Source: CALKAL01 sp051846895 (GTDB lineage Bacteria > Bacillota > Bacilli > Bacillales > Alkalibacillaceae). From it: 64,000 bases of DNA. Position numbers and translations under genes: made by a program. Under the pieces are notes generated by a model that was given only the letters and a program-made list of their open reading frames with translations, had not been told where the DNA came from and did no database searches. The stretch lies in NCBI GenBank assembly GCA_051846895.1, contig JBPYCQ010000005.1:186001-250000 (forward strand), given 5' to 3'. Below, in pieces: positions 43,667 to 51,629 of the stretch. Positions within the stretch are counted from its first letter, which is position 1, and each line of letters starts with the position of its first letter.

Positions 43667-44941
43667 CTACTCCTTCTTCTCATCATGATCATTAATCGTC
43701 TCATTCGCAAACGCAGGATTACCACCAATACCAGGCCCCTCTACATCAGCACCAGAACTAGCCACATGACGCTGAAGCACACCCTCATAAATCTCCAAAT
43801 AACGCTTCGCCGCAGAAAGATGCGAATACTCCGACTCAATCACCTCACGAGCACGCAAAGCCAACCGCTCACGCAACTCAGCATCATTAAACAAACGTTT
43901 GATTGACCGAGCCAACCCATCCGGATCCTTCTCCTCAGTCAAAATCCCCGTCTCACCATCAATCACAATCTCCTTCAAACCACCAACCTTAGACGCAACA
44001 ACAGGCACACCAGACCCCATCGCCTCCAAAGCCGAGATCGACGTCGCCTCCTCAACACCATCCGAATGACAACTCGGAACAAGCGTCACATTACTCATCC
44101 CATAATAATCCGTCATCTTCTCATGCGGAATATCCCCAAGAAGCTCCACATAATCAGATACCCCATGCTCACGAGCCAACCGCTCAATCTGATCACGCTC
44201 ACTCCCATCACCCGCATACACAAGCCTCACATTCGGAATATCCTCAATCAACTTCGGCAGCGCCAGAACAGGATAAATCACCCCATTCTTCTTCGTCAAA
44301 CGCCGCGGAACAAAAAGAATAAACAAATTCTCCGAAACCCCATACTTCTCCCGCAAAGAAGCACGCTCATCCGTCTTCGGAACAAAAGAATCTATATCTA
44401 TAAAATTATGAATCCGAACCGCATCTATACCAGACAAATCCTTCACATAATTCTTAATCCGATAATCAACCGTTACCACCTGACTCGACGCCAAAAACGC
44501 CTGACGCTCCTTCTCAAGTAACGCCTTCGCAGCACGACTATTCTCCTTAATCGCCCCACGACTAATCGCCTCATACGTCTTATAACCATGCGCCGTATGA
44601 ACCGTAGGAAGCCCCGTATCAACAGCTGCAAACGTCGCATAAATATCCTGCGCATTAATCAAATCATACCCACGCTTACCATGCGCACGCTCAATCAACT
44701 TCCTAAGCAACAACTGCCGAAAATAATGCCCAACTAACAAACCGCGCCCCTTCTCCAAAATATTCAACCCAAAACTCGGCGCCTTCGCATACAACTGCTG
44801 CTTAAAATAAGGCAGATCACTAAAAGACAAAATATCCACCTCATGCCCATGAGCCTCAAGCCCCTTCTTAAGCGTCTTAATATGCGTCGAAAGCCCACCG
44901 ATATGCGGATAATCAAACACGGTGGTTAACAAAATTCGCAT
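43667..44941 (-). CDS. Glycosyltransferase family 4
   Basis: A 424-residue GT-B glycosyltransferase. The N-terminus MRILLTTVFDYPHIGGLSTHIKTLKKGLEAHGHEVDI is the acceptor-domain glycine loop, and the C-terminal nucleotide-sugar site has VPSCHSDGVEEATSISALEAMGSGVPVVAS with the E-x7-E motif. The last 35 residues or so (ASSGADVEGPGIGGNPAF...) are an extra polar tail. The start ATG 44941 follows AGGAAATGG-type sequence. It shares an operon with the flippase. Confidence 0.9.
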   Translation of the reverse strand: MRILLTTVFDYPHIGGLSTHIKTLKKGLEAHGHEVDILSFSDLPYFKQQLYAKAPSFGLNILEKGRGLLVGHYFRQLLLRKLIERAHGKRGYDLINAQDIYATFAAVDTGLPTVHTAHGYKTYEAISRGAIKENSRAAKALLEKERQAFLASSQVVTVDYRIKNYVKDLSGIDAVRIHNFIDIDSFVPKTDERASLREKYGVSENLFILFVPRRLTKKNGVIYPVLALPKLIEDIPNVRLVYAGDGSERDQIERLAREHGVSDYVELLGDIPHEKMTDYYGMSNVTLVPSCHSDGVEEATSISALEAMGSGVPVVASKVGGLKEIVIDGETGILTEEKDPDGLARSIKRLFNDAELRERLALRAREVIESEYSHLSAAKRYLEIYEGVLQRHVASSGADVEGPGIGGNPAFANETINDHDEKKE

Positions 44942-45160
44942 GCTCCATTTCCTCCCACTAGTAAAACGACAATATGTATCACCATTAGTGTTAACACTTC
45001 AACCATTATATTATAACTCCCAAACGATTGAAAACAGTAGACCAAGTTAACTTTTCCCAAAACCCCTATTTCAAAAAAAGAAAACAAGCCCTACCCACAA
45101 CCACAACAAACCCCAAACCAACCACACCTTACAAACAAAGATCCAAAGACCTCCAAAACC

Positions 45161-46267
45161 CTATTTACCAAAGCGCTCATGCAACAGCTCCACATTCCGT
45201 TTCGCCTCAGCCTTAAGCCGCGCATAAGCCCCCTCGACCATTACCTTCACTTCATCATAACGCCCCAGCAACAACCCCGTCTTCTCACGAAGCCGGCCAA
45301 CATCAACATCCTCAAGCCGCATACCATAATCCCACACACCAACCTGCTTCGCAATCTCCTCAACCTTCGGATCATAACTAATCGGAACAACCGGTGTTCC
45401 CGCAACCGTTGAGAAAATAACCGAATGAAGCCGCATCCCAATCACAAACTCACAATGCTTCATCATCTGTAAATATTGATTCGGCGTAAAATCAGGCCCA
45501 AGCACATGACACTTTTCAGCATGCTCCATCTGCTCAACCACCCAATTCGACGCCTTCACATCATGATGCCCCTCCATTGGAATAAAGACAGGCGTAAAAC
45601 CCTGAGAAATCAGCTCGTCTAAATAAACCGCAAGCTCACGATAAAGCTTCTTCTCATCAAACCATGGACGAATCGACACCCCAACAAGCCTCGAACCACG
45701 CACTACCTCCGGTAGACTATTCAAACACGTATCATCATGAGTTTCAGGATAAGCAAACGCAATATCCGCCGTCACAACCGTCTCAGGCTTCCTCACACCA
45801 AGCTCATGAAGCAGCTCCTTCGAACCCCCATCACGAACCGTAATCAAATTCGCCCGATTCCCAAACACCCTCATCAAAAACTTCCCATAACGCGTATTCA
45901 CAGGCCCAATCCCTTGAGCAAAAAACATCACCTTACAACCATTTAACTTTCCGAGGAAGGCAATCAATAAATAATAAGGAAGAGGACCAAATATAATTTT
46001 TGTCGGATACGTATCCTGAAGCAGACCACCACCACCACTAATAAGCACATCCGCCTCACGCATCGCACGAATCTTTTCCTTGAACTGCTGACGCCACCCA
46101 CGATAAACACTCTTCACCCCATGACGCTCAGAAGTCTCACCAGGACGAAGCGAAAACACCGTCAACTCATGCCCATGAAGCTCTTTCAACTCATGAACAA
46201 TCGTATCCAAGATCGCCTCATCACCCGTATTACCCAAACCATAAAAACCAGAAACAACAATCCTCAT
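45161..46267 (-). CDS. csaB: Polysaccharide pyruvyl transferase CsaB
   Basis: Adds ketal-linked pyruvate to the secondary wall polymer, the modification recognised by SLH domains. The 368 residues start VVSGFYGLGNTGDEAILDTI. Further motifs are ISGGGGLLQD, FFAQGIGPVNTRYGK, VGVSIRPW, and the C-terminal GMRLHSVIFSTVAGTPVVPISYDPK. These fit CsaB, and an SLH-type S-layer gene lies at 51630. The 219 bases to the next minus-strand gene are A/C-rich with no gene. It is divergent from tagA with array D8 in between. Confidence 0.92.
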   Translation of the reverse strand: MRIVVSGFYGLGNTGDEAILDTIVHELKELHGHELTVFSLRPGETSERHGVKSVYRGWRQQFKEKIRAMREADVLISGGGGLLQDTYPTKIIFGPLPYYLLIAFLGKLNGCKVMFFAQGIGPVNTRYGKFLMRVFGNRANLITVRDGGSKELLHELGVRKPETVVTADIAFAYPETHDDTCLNSLPEVVRGSRLVGVSIRPWFDEKKLYRELAVYLDELISQGFTPVFIPMEGHHDVKASNWVVEQMEHAEKCHVLGPDFTPNQYLQMMKHCEFVIGMRLHSVIFSTVAGTPVVPISYDPKVEEIAKQVGVWDYGMRLEDVDVGRLREKTGLLLGRYDEVKVMVEGAYARLKAEAKRNVELLHERFGK

Positions 46268-46375
46268 AAAACCACCCCTAAACTACAAGATTGCCGGACC
46301 ACCCCGACAACCAACATTAAATATATGTAAGAACTCCAAGTTTTTCTTTAATCATGAATAGCTCCCAAGAACACA

Positions 46376-46513
46376 ATTGGCTGATAATCCGAGAATTGGC
46401 TGATAAATCCCAGAATCGGCTGATAACCATCTCGAATTGGCTGATAAACCCTCAGAACTGGCTGATAACTATCTAAAATTGGCCGATAACCACCTGAAAT
46501 TGGCTGATAAATC
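46376..46513 (+). repeat. GGCTGATAA array D8, 7 units
   Basis: Core distances 19, 20, 21, 21, 21, 21; core variants ATT, ATT, ATC, ATT, ACT, ATT, ATT, the same order as D4. It lies between the divergent csaB and tagA genes, so it could lie between two promoters. Confidence 0.95.
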
Positions 46514-46770
46514 TCCTCCACAGCCCAACCACCAACCCCGCATAACCCGACCACTATTCCATATAATAGTAACACCTTTTCCAACAATTTAAAATAACAT
46601 TCGACAAATGCAAACTTCTTAACAAAAACGTAATATAAAAGTAACAAACTAGCACAAAACTATAAATAACACCACTCAACAACCCAAAACAACACAAACA
46701 CTATTCCAAATAAAAAACAACTCTGATATACTACATTAAGTAATTAACAAGAATAAAGAGGAATGTTCAC

Positions 46771-47487
46771 ATGAAAAAAGAAACATACCTTGGCGTCAAC
46801 GTTTCGCCATACACATACGAACAAATAATCGAAAACATCGAACAACATATAAATAACGACGAACAAGCAACTATCATCGCCGTTAACCCAGAAAAAATCA
46901 TGAAAGCCAAAAAAGACGAGACACTCAAACAACTCATCAACAACGCCACATACCAAATACCAGACGGAGTCGGCGTCATACTCGCATCAAAACTCAAAGG
47001 CGGCAACATCAAACAACGCGTCACCGGCGCAGATCTAACTGAGAAACTACTCCAGACCGCCAATGAAAAAGAATACCGCGTCTACTTTTACGGCGCAAAA
47101 GAAGAAGTCGGAGTCGCCATGCAACAAAAATTGCACGAAAGACTTCCAAACCTACAGATAGCCGGTTACTCGAACGGTTATACTAAGAATACAGAAGAGC
47201 TAATAAAAAAGATAAATGAATCAAACGCTAACATGCTGTTCGTCGCCCTAGGATCACCAAAGCAAGAACAGTGGATCAGTAAACATAAAGACGAACTAAA
47301 CGTCAACGTCATCCAAGGAGTAGGCGGCACATTCGACGTCCTAGCCGGGCACGTCAAACGCGCCCCAGTAATCACACAAAAACTAGGAATCGAATGGCTA
47401 TACAGACTAATCACACAACCCAAACGCCTAAAACGCCAACTAGCCCTACCAAAATTCCTATTAAATATTCTATTCTCAAGAAAATAG
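46771..47487 (+). CDS. tagA: WecG/TagA/CpsF family glycosyltransferase
   Basis: Transfers N-acetylmannosamine (or a related sugar) to undecaprenyl-PP-GlcNAc, the second step of many wall polymers. The 238 residues show NPEKIMKAKKDETLKQLINNA, PDGVGVILASKLKGG, the RVTGADL motif, then FVALGSPKQEQWI and GVGGTFDVLAGHVKRAP. The RBS AAAGAGG precedes ATG. Together with csaB this is a typical pairing in secondary wall polymer loci of S-layer bacteria. Confidence 0.92.
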   Translation: MKKETYLGVNVSPYTYEQIIENIEQHINNDEQATIIAVNPEKIMKAKKDETLKQLINNATYQIPDGVGVILASKLKGGNIKQRVTGADLTEKLLQTANEKEYRVYFYGAKEEVGVAMQQKLHERLPNLQIAGYSNGYTKNTEELIKKINESNANMLFVALGSPKQEQWISKHKDELNVNVIQGVGGTFDVLAGHVKRAPVITQKLGIEWLYRLITQPKRLKRQLALPKFLLNILFSRK

Positions 47488-47524
47488 GATGGTGGGGGAT
47501 ATAGTTAGAACGGGGAATATTGTA

Positions 47525-47790
47525 TTAGACATGCGCTCTTACTAGCGGAGGAAATATACGAAGACTCCTGGTCAACTAAGAACGCCACATCCTGTGGCGC
47601 TGTCGACACTAGGTCGTCCTGACCGTCGCGGGAGGAACGGAATAGGTGAGATCCCATAGTGCGATAGCACGAGGTCGGCTAAAGGCGTCACGTCCTGTGA
47701 CGACGCCGACACTAGAACGTCCTGTTCGTCGGAGGCTCACCGCGCACCCCGCGGAAAGCGGAGTGTATTTCAACTGCGGGAGTTAAGCAG
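47525..47790. repeat. Dispersed Bacillaceae-type repeat, different ends, sharing the hairpin module of copies 1 and 2
   Basis: Imperfect inverted ends GGAAATATAC (47549) and GTGTATTTCA (47762). Inside, two copies of a hairpin module, each with GTCCTGTG flanked by inverted words, are separated by GATCCCATAGTGCGATAGCACGA. The module GGTCGGCTAAA...GCCGACACT...GTCCTG is the one also found at 12660 and 30190, inside otherwise different repeats. No gene is present in 47488-47831. Confidence 0.75.
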
Positions 47791-47831
47791 TAACCTTACA
47801 TAAAATACTCTTCCAAACGGAGGAAAAAACA

Positions 47832-48740
47832 ATGAAACGACAAATCTTAAAAGCGATGAACCCAATCATTCGTCCAATAACAAAAACAATCCTAACCAAA
47901 CACTACCAAGCCGACCTACAACCAGTCGAACTAACCGAACAAAACATCCTCATCCTCGCGCCACACGTCGACGATGAGACAATCGGCCTTGGCGGAACCA
48001 TCGCTCGTTACAAAGACAACAATAACGACGGCTACAAAAATAGACAAGTATCCGTAATATATATGACAGACGGGGCAGGCAGCGTGTCACAACTCGACAA
48101 GCAAAAACTAATTAACACCCGCCGCCAAGAAGCACACGAAGTTAAAGACTTCTTGAACATCGATGAACTCTACTTCTTAGACGAACCAGACGGGGCACTC
48201 AAACCAACTAAAGAAACCGTCGATAAACTAGCAACACTTATTCAACAAATTAATCCAGATATGATCTATGTGACAACCCATATCGACTGTCACCCAGACC
48301 ATATCGCAACAGCGGAAATCTTAGCCGAAGTCATCAAACAACTAAAGCTAGACGCAACAATTAGAGCATACGAAATCAATACAGCGATACCAGCTGCATA
48401 CATTAACACCGTTGTTGACATAACAAAAACATTCAAGAAAAAAGCTGAAGCAACAACGATTTTCAAATCACAAAAAATAGATTTTGACGGATTATTAAAA
48501 ATGGCAAGCTTAAAACGAAACTTATCACAGCATCAAGACGTCAAATATGTTGAGACGTTTCGCGAGTACCGACCAGAAGACTACATCAAGGCCATCGATA
48601 ACGTCAAAAATAAATACAATTATAATGAATACTTTAAACAAATGAACAAAGAAGCAACCTTATTACTAGCACATTCAAAAAACAAAGACTTCAAAGAAAA
48701 AGTATATAAAGAGAGTATCGAAGGGCGTGATCATTTATGA
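47832..48740 (+). CDS. PIG-L family deacetylase
   Basis: Zinc-dependent N-deacetylase of the LmbE fold, 302 residues. The metal motif is APHVDDETIGLGG (His45, Asp47, Asp48) and the third ligand lies in HIDCHPDHIATAE. It probably removes an acetyl group from an amino sugar in the adjacent polymer pathway; mycothiol- or bacillithiol-type substrates are less likely from the context. The RBS ACGGAGG precedes ATG. The stop overlaps the next start (ATGA). Confidence 0.87.
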   Translation: MKRQILKAMNPIIRPITKTILTKHYQADLQPVELTEQNILILAPHVDDETIGLGGTIARYKDNNNDGYKNRQVSVIYMTDGAGSVSQLDKQKLINTRRQEAHEVKDFLNIDELYFLDEPDGALKPTKETVDKLATLIQQINPDMIYVTTHIDCHPDHIATAEILAEVIKQLKLDATIRAYEINTAIPAAYINTVVDITKTFKKKAEATTIFKSQKIDFDGLLKMASLKRNLSQHQDVKYVETFREYRPEDYIKAIDNVKNKYNYNEYFKQMNKEATLLLAHSKNKDFKEKVYKESIEGRDHL

Positions 48741-49864
48741 AGGTGATGCACGTCATTTCAGGCGGAGAAACCGGTGGGTCAAAAAACCACATCATTAGTT
48801 TACTTAAAACATTTCCAACAGCAGAAATCCTTCTTGTCGTCATGCAAGAAGGAATGTTGCGGCAAGAAGCCGAAAAAGAAGGGATACGAACGATTAATTT
48901 AAACCAAAAAAATCGTTACGACTTAAAAGCGCGAAAAAAACTGATCGACATCGCAAAACAGGATAACGTCAATCTCATCCATACCCATGGAGCACGCGCG
49001 AACTTCTTTATCGCAACACTAATAAGCAAACTAAACATCACCTGGGTCACAACCGTACATAGCGACCCATCACTCGATTTCATGAAGACCGGTCTCAAAG
49101 GAAAACTATTTACCAAACTAAACCTATGGGCCTACAGCAAAATCGATTATTTCTTCGCCGTGAGCGAGCCATTTAAACAAAACTTAATCTCAATCGGTAT
49201 CGAAGAAAACAAAATTTCTACTATATTAAATGGGATTGATTTTGATACGAAGGAAGAAACAAACTTAACACGCGAAGACTTACAGATCGCAGAAGACGAC
49301 TTTGTTATTACGATTGTCGCACGTCTTCATCCGATCAAAGGACACCGCGAGCTACTTAGAGCAACGAGCCAAGTCATCGAACAACACGAAGACTTAAACA
49401 TTAAGCTCTTTCTCGTTGGTGACGGAAAAGAAAAGCAAACACTTGAAGAACTAACCGACGTACTCAAAATGAACCAAAACGTCAAATTCTTAGGTTACCG
49501 CGATGACGTCCCAGCGATTTACCGACTATCTAACGTCGCGATCTTAACATCATATAGCGAGAGCTTTCCACTAGCTCTACTTGAAGCGGCAAAAGAAAAG
49601 CTACCACTAATCGCAACAGACGTCGGAGGAATCGCTAATCTCGTACAAAAACACGGCTGGCTCATCCAACCAAAATCAGTCGAAGAAATTGAAAAAGCAC
49701 TTCATGACGTTATAACGGAACATAAAAAAGGAACATTAAAGGACATAGGTACAAAGCAGTATGAATATGCAAAAGAAAACTTCTCTGTCAATAAATTGGC
49801 AGAAAATATGAAAAAGTCATATTTACAACTAGTAAAGAATACACATCTAAAGGAGTATAGATAA
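48737..49864 (+). CDS. Glycosyltransferase family 4
   Basis: A 375-residue GT-B enzyme: MHVISGGETGGSKNHIISLLK at the N-terminus, LIHTHGARANFFIATL, then IVARLHPIKGHRELLRA and the donor-site SYSESFPLALLEAAKEKLPLIATDVGG. It overlaps the deacetylase upstream and the ligase downstream by four bases and one base, so the three are a tightly coupled operon. Confidence 0.92.
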   Translation: MKVMHVISGGETGGSKNHIISLLKTFPTAEILLVVMQEGMLRQEAEKEGIRTINLNQKNRYDLKARKKLIDIAKQDNVNLIHTHGARANFFIATLISKLNITWVTTVHSDPSLDFMKTGLKGKLFTKLNLWAYSKIDYFFAVSEPFKQNLISIGIEENKISTILNGIDFDTKEETNLTREDLQIAEDDFVITIVARLHPIKGHRELLRATSQVIEQHEDLNIKLFLVGDGKEKQTLEELTDVLKMNQNVKFLGYRDDVPAIYRLSNVAILTSYSESFPLALLEAAKEKLPLIATDVGGIANLVQKHGWLIQPKSVEEIEKALHDVITEHKKGTLKDIGTKQYEYAKENFSVNKLAENMKKSYLQLVKNTHLKEYR

Positions 49865-51240
49865 TGAATGAAAAACATACAATGACCTATTATCTCGTCT
49901 TACTAAATTTAATCATTATTCCACTCTTTCCGTGGAAAACATATATTGGACCAATCCCACTCGCTGCCGAGGTCGTCTTAATCCCACTCCTCGTCCTCGG
50001 CTTCCTATGGGACGTTAAAAACAAAAAAATAAAACTTAATGATGTGCCGTATAAGACCTTTGCCATCCTTTTTGGGATATTCTTCATTGTACAAGTCATA
50101 TCTCTGACACAAGCAATCGATTTAATGTCAGGACTAATGGAGATAGCAAGATACTTATCGTACGCATTCTTATTCTTAATCGTTGCAACCGTCACCTTTG
50201 AAAAGAGAGAATACATCCACTTCGGAATCGCATTCTTAATCGCCATGGCTATCGCAACGACATACGGAGCCCTGCAATACATGTTCGATTGGAACTTAAA
50301 CAAAGCCGGTGTTTACGCATTAAGCGAAGCATACGGACGTGTCCAATCACTCACCATGAACCCAAACTACTGGGCAGGACTTATTAACTTTATTATTCCA
50401 GGCGTCTTACTGATCGTCGTCGTATTCTTGAAAAACAAATGGCAACAACTCGCAGTCATTACGTTATTCGGATTACTCGTCATTAACCAAATCCTAACGT
50501 ATACAAGATCAGCATGGATGATCATGTTTCTAGCGATAATTATGGTCGCACTATTCGTACCAAAAAAGTTCTTTAAAAACGTTGTGAAATTACAAATACT
50601 CATACCATTAATCATACTAGCAGTCGTTGTCTTTAACTTACCAGACTTCCAAGACCGAACGAAATCGGCTATTTACGTTGCGAAATCATTCATGCCAGAC
50701 TCATTCGCAGAAAAACTCATGCCAGAAGGCGACGGAGACGGAGAAGAAACAGAAGAAGAACGTTGGAAAAGAGTCACATCAGAACATGCCTTAGTTTCCC
50801 GTACAACACTCTGGAAAACAGGCTGGACGATGTATAAAGAAAACCCAACACTCGGAGTCGGAATCGGAAACTATACAGCAAACTATAAAGACGTCGTCAC
50901 AAGACACGAAGAACTATACGTCGGACACGATAGCTATTCCGTCCATAACTCATATTTGAAAGTTATGGCCGAAACAGGAACATTTGGGATCATTACATTC
51001 ATGTTAATATACATTTACTACTACTTATATATAGGGAAACTTTATTTACAAACACGAAAAGATTTAATCTCACAACTATTACTAATCGGACTATTTATCG
51101 GATCTGGAACATTCATGGGACAGAACTTAGCAAATAACTTAGTTTTCATTCCACAGATCAACGTCATTTTCTGGTTAGTTTCAGGATTAATATTTAATTA
51201 CATCATTGTTAAACAAAGAAAAGATACTGCCAAAGCATGA
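49864..51240 (+). CDS. O-antigen ligase-like membrane protein (WaaL/Wzy family)
   Basis: A 458-residue membrane protein with about 12 predicted helices. Family marks are the QSLTMNPNYWAGLINFIIP segment and the large extracellular loop ending YSVHNSYLKVMAETGTFGI with the conserved His. Such proteins polymerise or ligate lipid-linked glycans; in Bacillus anthracis related WpaA and WpaB are linked to the secondary wall polymer. The gene is last in its operon and ends inside a hairpin. Confidence 0.85.
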   Translation: MNEKHTMTYYLVLLNLIIIPLFPWKTYIGPIPLAAEVVLIPLLVLGFLWDVKNKKIKLNDVPYKTFAILFGIFFIVQVISLTQAIDLMSGLMEIARYLSYAFLFLIVATVTFEKREYIHFGIAFLIAMAIATTYGALQYMFDWNLNKAGVYALSEAYGRVQSLTMNPNYWAGLINFIIPGVLLIVVVFLKNKWQQLAVITLFGLLVINQILTYTRSAWMIMFLAIIMVALFVPKKFFKNVVKLQILIPLIILAVVVFNLPDFQDRTKSAIYVAKSFMPDSFAEKLMPEGDGDGEETEEERWKRVTSEHALVSRTTLWKTGWTMYKENPTLGVGIGNYTANYKDVVTRHEELYVGHDSYSVHNSYLKVMAETGTFGIITFMLIYIYYYLYIGKLYLQTRKDLISQLLLIGLFIGSGTFMGQNLANNLVFIPQINVIFWLVSGLIFNYIIVKQRKDTAKA

Positions 51241-51266
51241 AAATAACTCATGCTTTGGTTAAAAAT
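51230..51266 (+). terminator. Hairpin terminator spanning the stop codon of the ligase-like gene
   Basis: CCAAAGCATGA pairs with TCATGCTTTGG; the tail TTAAAAATTC is a poor T-tract, so efficiency is uncertain. Confidence 0.6.
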
Positions 51267-51277
51267 TCAACAAATGA

Positions 51278-51613
51278 TTGAAATTTTCTAAAAAGTTGTT
51301 ATAATTTTATAAGAATAGACTTGTCAAAAAATTTTAAACATGCTATTCTACTAAAAAACTAGTAAAAGATATGGCATAAACTTGAAATTGCTAGATAAGT
51401 ATGTCACAATGTTACTTGTGCAATGTTTAAAAGGCTTTAACAGGCCTTCTAAATATTACCTACACTATTTAGATGTAATTTTTCTGTAAAACTATTTAAA
51501 TTATGTTTCTAATAGTGTATATTAAATGGTGAGTAATAGATTTGTAGATTACAAACCTTGTAAACTACTAATCTATAACAATAAAAATATGTACAATGTA
51601 CATAATCAATAAA
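51278..51613 (+). promoter_or_regulatory. S-layer gene promoter region with long untranslated leader
   Basis: Two good sigma-A-type promoters: TTGAAA (51278) with 16 bp to TATAAT (51300), and TTGTCA (51321) with 17 bp to TATTCT (51344). The leader from the second is about 270 bases and contains repeated GCAATGTT words and an AGGC/GCCT dyad around 51431-51450. Multiple promoters and long stable leaders are typical of S-layer genes. Confidence 0.7.
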
Positions 51614-51629
51614 GGGAGGAAATGAATTT

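Noticed and set aside
44066..46330. Plus-strand frames rich in Arg, Ile and Thr opposite the glycosyltransferase and csaB genes
   Set aside because: They are shadows of well-identified minus-strand genes in A/C-rich DNA.
29481..46513. CRISPR arrays
   Set aside because: The conserved part is 9-12 bp and the spacer 9 bp, far too short; spacers are alike between arrays and no cas genes are present.
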